DNA from: Neisseria lisongii
Lineage (GTDB): Bacteria > Pseudomonadota > Gammaproteobacteria > Burkholderiales > Neisseriaceae
DNA: 64,000 bases
Assembly (NCBI RefSeq): GCF_028463985.1
Contig: NZ_CP116766.1
Coordinates: 1,054,001 to 1,118,000 of the forward strand
Reading direction: 5' to 3'
Part shown: positions 61,794-64,000 of the stretch, one piece after another
Numbering within the stretch: position 1 is the first letter of the stretch
Layout: each line of letters begins with the position of its first letter
Position numbers and translations under genes: made by a program
The notes under the pieces: model-generated
Seen by the model: only the letters and a program-made list of their open reading frames with translations
What the model was told of the DNA's origin: nothing
Databases searched by the model: none

Positions 61794-62540
61794 ATGGATT
61801 TTCGTTTTGACATTATTTATGAATACCGCTGGATGTTTTTCTACGGCGCACTCACCACGCTGGGCCTGACCGTCGTTGCCACGCTGGGTGGCTCGGTTTT
61901 GGGTCTGCTGCTGGCTTTGGCCCGCCTGCTGCATTTGGAAAAAAGCGGCCCGCTGATGCGCGCCTTAGCGTGGGTGCTGCGTAAATTTTCGCTGCTCTAC
62001 GTTACCCTGTTCCGAGGTACGCCGTTATTTGTACAGATTGTGATTTGGTCGTTTGTCTGGTTTCCGTTTTTTGTCCACCCCAGCGATGGTGTACTGATTA
62101 ACGGCGATGCCGCCATCGAAATCCGCCGCTCCTACGGCCCGCTGATTGCTGGCGGATTGGCGCTGATTGCCAACTCCGGTGCCTATATCTGCGAAATTTT
62201 CCGTGCCGGTATCCAGTCTATCGACCGAGGCCAAATGGAAGCCGCCCGCTCTTTGGGCTTGAGCTACACACAGGCCATGCGTTATGTGATTATGCCGCAG
62301 GCGCTGCGCCGTATGCTGCCGCCGCTGGCCAGTGAATTTATCACGCTTTTGAAAGACAGCTCCCTGCTCTCCACCATCGCCGTTGCCGAACTGGCGTATG
62401 TGCAGAACACCATTTCCGGCCGCTATTCGGTGTATGAAGAACCGCTCTACACCGTCGCCCTGATTTATCTGCTGATGACGACTTTCCTCGGCTGGGTATT
62501 CCTGCGTTTGGAAAACCGCTACAGTACCACCCGCCGCTGA
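61794..62540 (+). CDS. polar amino-acid ABC transporter permease
   Basis: A 248-residue His/Glu/Gln/Arg-type permease (HisM/GlnP family). It has about five helices and the EAA coupling motif MEAARSLGLSYTQAMRYVIMPQALRRMLPPLASEFI. The N-terminal TTLGLTVVATLGGSVLGLLLA opens the permease domain. No ATPase or binding protein gene is next to it in the window, so the rest of the transporter must be encoded elsewhere. GGGCGGA precedes the ATG; an AT-type inverted DUS terminator follows. Confidence 0.9.
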   Translation: MDFRFDIIYEYRWMFFYGALTTLGLTVVATLGGSVLGLLLALARLLHLEKSGPLMRALAWVLRKFSLLYVTLFRGTPLFVQIVIWSFVWFPFFVHPSDGVLINGDAAIEIRRSYGPLIAGGLALIANSGAYICEIFRAGIQSIDRGQMEAARSLGLSYTQAMRYVIMPQALRRMLPPLASEFITLLKDSSLLSTIAVAELAYVQNTISGRYSVYEEPLYTVALIYLLMTTFLGWVFLRLENRYSTTRR

Positions 62541-62556
62541 TACCCAACAAAAAACA

Positions 62557-62588
62557 ATGCCGTCTGAAAATCGATTTTCAGACGGCAT
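62557..62588. terminator. inverted DUS pair terminator (AT type)
   Basis: ATGCCGTCTGAAAATCG and its inverse, 16 bases after the permease gene. Confidence 0.85.
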
Positions 62589-62612
62589 CAATATAAGTAA
62601 ACAAAACATCTC

Positions 62613-62729
62613 TTAACGCATGGGAAACTCATTCCGAAATGCGGCAATACGCTCTGCATGAGTATGCCCGCTGTCGGATAAATCGATTTCAATGTTTTTC
62701 AGGTAACCGGGAAAAACGGTTAGCGTCAG
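62613..62729 (-). other. remnant reading frame past the HlyC-like gene
   Basis: A 38-codon open stretch, preceded by a stop and lacking its own start, reads LTLTVFPGYLKNIEIDLSDS and ends EFPMR. It overlaps the HlyC-like gene in another frame. It looks like the tail of a lost or frameshifted gene; I do not recognise the family. Confidence 0.3.
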
Positions 62730-63180
62730 TTAACCGCTGTTCAAATCCTGCGGTGCCGCCAAAATGCGGGGAGTGGTATAGCCACGTCCGATAATCACAT
62801 TTTGGGCAGCAGTAGCGCATTTGATGACTGTGGCCCAAAGGGGCAAACCATTGGATGATCCAAATATTATCTCCGCAGTTCCAATCACTGTTATTGCGTA
62901 AATAATGGTCTGATTGTAAATAATGCACTTCAGCCACTTCGTCAAAATATGCCCAAGAGATGTAGCCGATGGGTTGCGCACCCATACTGAACAATGCGAA
63001 CTGGCCGTTTTTTAATACCGGCAGCACATAGGCCAGCATCTCGGCAATATCGACCTGACAATGAACAGGTGATTGATACCACAGCCATGTGATTGCCCCC
63101 AATACTTCGCTTTCGTTCCATGCTTTATCAGGGAAAAGTTTTGGGGAGATGATGTTTAAGGTAGGTGTTGGATTGGGCAT
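62689..63180 (-). CDS. HlyC-like toxin-activating lysine acyltransferase, orphan
   Basis: A 163-residue protein resembling HlyC/RTX toxin-activating acyltransferases. It has LGAITWLWYQSPVHCQ with the catalytic histidine in SPVH, GQFALFSMGAQPIGYISWAYFDE, and DNIWIIQWFAPLGHSHQM. In HlyC the last segment is WFIDWIAPFGD with catalytic Asp92; here the residue is Gln, so activity is doubtful or altered. The C-terminal 40 residues diverge and are shorter than HlyC's. No RTX toxin gene is visible in the window. It lies at the border of an AT-rich accessory region. Confidence 0.7.
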   Translation of the reverse strand: MPNPTPTLNIISPKLFPDKAWNESEVLGAITWLWYQSPVHCQVDIAEMLAYVLPVLKNGQFALFSMGAQPIGYISWAYFDEVAEVHYLQSDHYLRNNSDWNCGDNIWIIQWFAPLGHSHQMRYCCPKCDYRTWLYHSPHFGGTAGFEQRLTDANRFSRLPEKH

Positions 63181-63361
63181 ATTTGTTAAAGTTAGAGGTG
63201 TAATTAGTCGGGCTTTCGTCTGTCTGATTACCGCCCCCTGATTAGGTGGGCAATAAGTTGCCCACCCTACGCTTGCTGTGGATTTTGGGTTTTATGCAGG
63301 TTACGGCTTGCTACAACTTGAATAGGCATTTGATGCAGGACGCAGCTTGCTTACAACTCTA
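63181..63361. other. spacer with repeats
   Basis: Contains the GTGGGCAA...TTGCCCAC palindrome (63245-63266) and two imperfect 27-base direct repeats (ATGCAGGTTACGGCTTGC near 63296 and ATGCAGGACGCAGCTTGC near 63333). No gene is seen. Confidence 0.5.
63245..63272 (+). repeat. short palindromic repeat, copy 1
   Basis: GGTGGGCAATAAGTTGCCCACC followed by CTACGC. An inverted second copy lies at 63905-63932. Confidence 0.7.
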
Positions 63362-63808
63362 CTAAAATTTAAACTGTATAATCCCTTGTTGATATTTATC
63401 TATATTTTCAGATAAATATTCAATTCCTCTATCTTTATACATTTTAAAATTAACTCCATATTCTGTTTGACTCAATATCATATATACAAAATAACTCCTA
63501 TTTTCAGGTAAATAGTTTTTTAAATTTTTACAAAATAAAATCATATTAATCCAGTGTTCTTCTATTTGAAATGAATTTAGATAATCATCCGAGTGGAAAT
63601 TATTTATAAATACTTCTTTATCTATATCATCAAACAAAGACTCAGCAGGAATCACTCTAGAGTCATTAAACTCCGAAAGTAATAGTAAATTTCCAACCTC
63701 TACCAATCCTTTTTGTAATAAAGGAGAAAGAGCATCATCTATATATTTATATTTAATCCATGTCTTAGATATAAATTCAAAAAATATATCATTAGTCTTA
63801 AGCATCAT
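63362..63808 (-). CDS. probable immunity protein of a polymorphic toxin
   Basis: A 148-residue AT-rich gene, strongly unlike its neighbours in composition, encoding an acidic soluble protein (NDIFFEFISKTWIKYKYIDDALSP..., many Asp, Glu, Phe, Tyr). I do not recognise a family. Its ATG overlaps the stop of a truncated reading frame upstream by four bases (ATGATG), the usual arrangement of a toxin C-terminus and its immunity gene. The role is inferred from that arrangement and composition only. Confidence 0.55.
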   Translation of the reverse strand: MMLKTNDIFFEFISKTWIKYKYIDDALSPLLQKGLVEVGNLLLLSEFNDSRVIPAESLFDDIDKEVFINNFHSDDYLNSFQIEEHWINMILFCKNLKNYLPENRSYFVYMILSQTEYGVNFKMYKDRGIEYLSENIDKYQQGIIQFKF

Positions 63809-63906
63809 TTTTCTCCCAAATATCGCATTGCTTTATCAATCCCATTCTTGAACTGTTTATTTTCAAGTAACTTATTAACAGACTTTGGAGCACCAATAAA
63901 GCGAGC
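63805..63906 (-). pseudogene. truncated C-terminus of a probable toxin gene
   Basis: Open frame without a start ending ARFIGAPKSVNKLLENK... KAMRYLGEK, about 34 codons after the palindromic repeat. The stop overlaps the start of the immunity-like gene. The rest of the gene is absent: sequence to the left of the frame is the short repeat at 63905-63932. It is the residue of a larger protein; no domain is recognisable. Confidence 0.5.
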
Positions 63907-63932
63907 GTAGGGTGGGCAACTCGTTGCCCACG
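63905..63932 (-). repeat. short palindromic repeat, copy 2
   Basis: GCGTAGGGTGGGCAACTCG then TTGCCCACG; inverted relative to copy 1. The two copies bracket the immunity-like gene and the toxin tail. From here to the window end only AT-rich sequence without a supported gene is seen. Confidence 0.7.
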
Positions 63933-64000
63933 CAGTATTTTGATTTCATATGATTTTATAATGGTTTTTGGCTTAATGGACATTTAGGTTGGTAAAAACT

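Noticed and set aside
588..62588. Many repeats of GCCGTCTGAA resembling a dispersed array
   Set aside because: They are DNA uptake sequences spread through intergenic hairpins and genes, with no regular spacers or cas genes, so no CRISPR array.
62541..64000. Prophage or insertion sequence at the window end
   Set aside because: No transposase, integrase or phage structural gene is visible; the AT-rich end fits a toxin-immunity cassette better.

Overview
The window is from a Neisseria species, most likely a commensal or animal-associated one rather than N. meningitidis or N. gonorrhoeae. The evidence is dozens of copies of the 10-base DNA uptake core GCCGTCTGAA. Most carry the AG prefix (AGGCCGTCTGAA) used by many non-pathogenic Neisseria, and a minority carry AT. 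Inverted pairs of this core sit behind most genes as transcription terminators. Gene content (Prx-glutaredoxin fusion beside a dihydrolipoyl dehydrogenase-like gene, GNA1946-type MetQ, AcnB) and Correia-like miniature repeats fit this assignment. I saw no rRNA, tRNA, CRISPR array, prophage or intact insertion sequence.

Layout. 0.1-3.5 kb: thioesterase, YkvA protein, class I fumarase, nitroreductase. 3.5-9.5 kb: an 800-base control region with a perfect FNR box, then a tightly overlapping three-gene operon (2Fe-2S/4Fe-4S protein, fumarate reductase-type flavoprotein, NuoF-type NADH-dehydrogenase subunit) followed by a DASS dicarboxylate transporter. This reads as a soluble NADH-linked fumarate reductase with its own transporter. 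9.6-23.7 kb: housekeeping genes (trkA, pbpG, clpX, ssb, ppx, hda, dedA, aroD and others). 23.9-31.1 kb: a GABA/putrescine-type catabolic region (aminobutyraldehyde dehydrogenase, permease, gabD, gabT) with a divergent IclR regulator. 31.4-44.3 kb: mfd, a Fur-box gene resembling HugZ, rsuA, a thiol-peroxidase/reductase pair, mutM with an acyltransferase, mltD.

44.4-50.4 kb: alcohol dehydrogenase, a hemerythrin NO-repair protein, the sulfate importer cysTWA and a LysR regulator. 50.6-57.4 kb: acetate uptake (yjcH-actP), acnB, then a second DASS transporter gene broken by a Correia-like insertion and a one-base frameshift, with another perfect FNR box upstream. 57.4-62.5 kb: methionine importer metNIQ, trhP, an amino-acid ABC permease. 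62.6-64 kb: an AT-rich accessory end with an orphan HlyC-like acyltransferase and a truncated toxin tail coupled to a probable immunity gene, bracketed by inverted copies of a short palindromic repeat.

The metabolic genes suggest an organism that oxidises acetate and C4 acids, degrades GABA to succinate, and keeps an oxygen-sensitive route from malate through fumarate to succinate. All functions are assigned from sequence reading alone.
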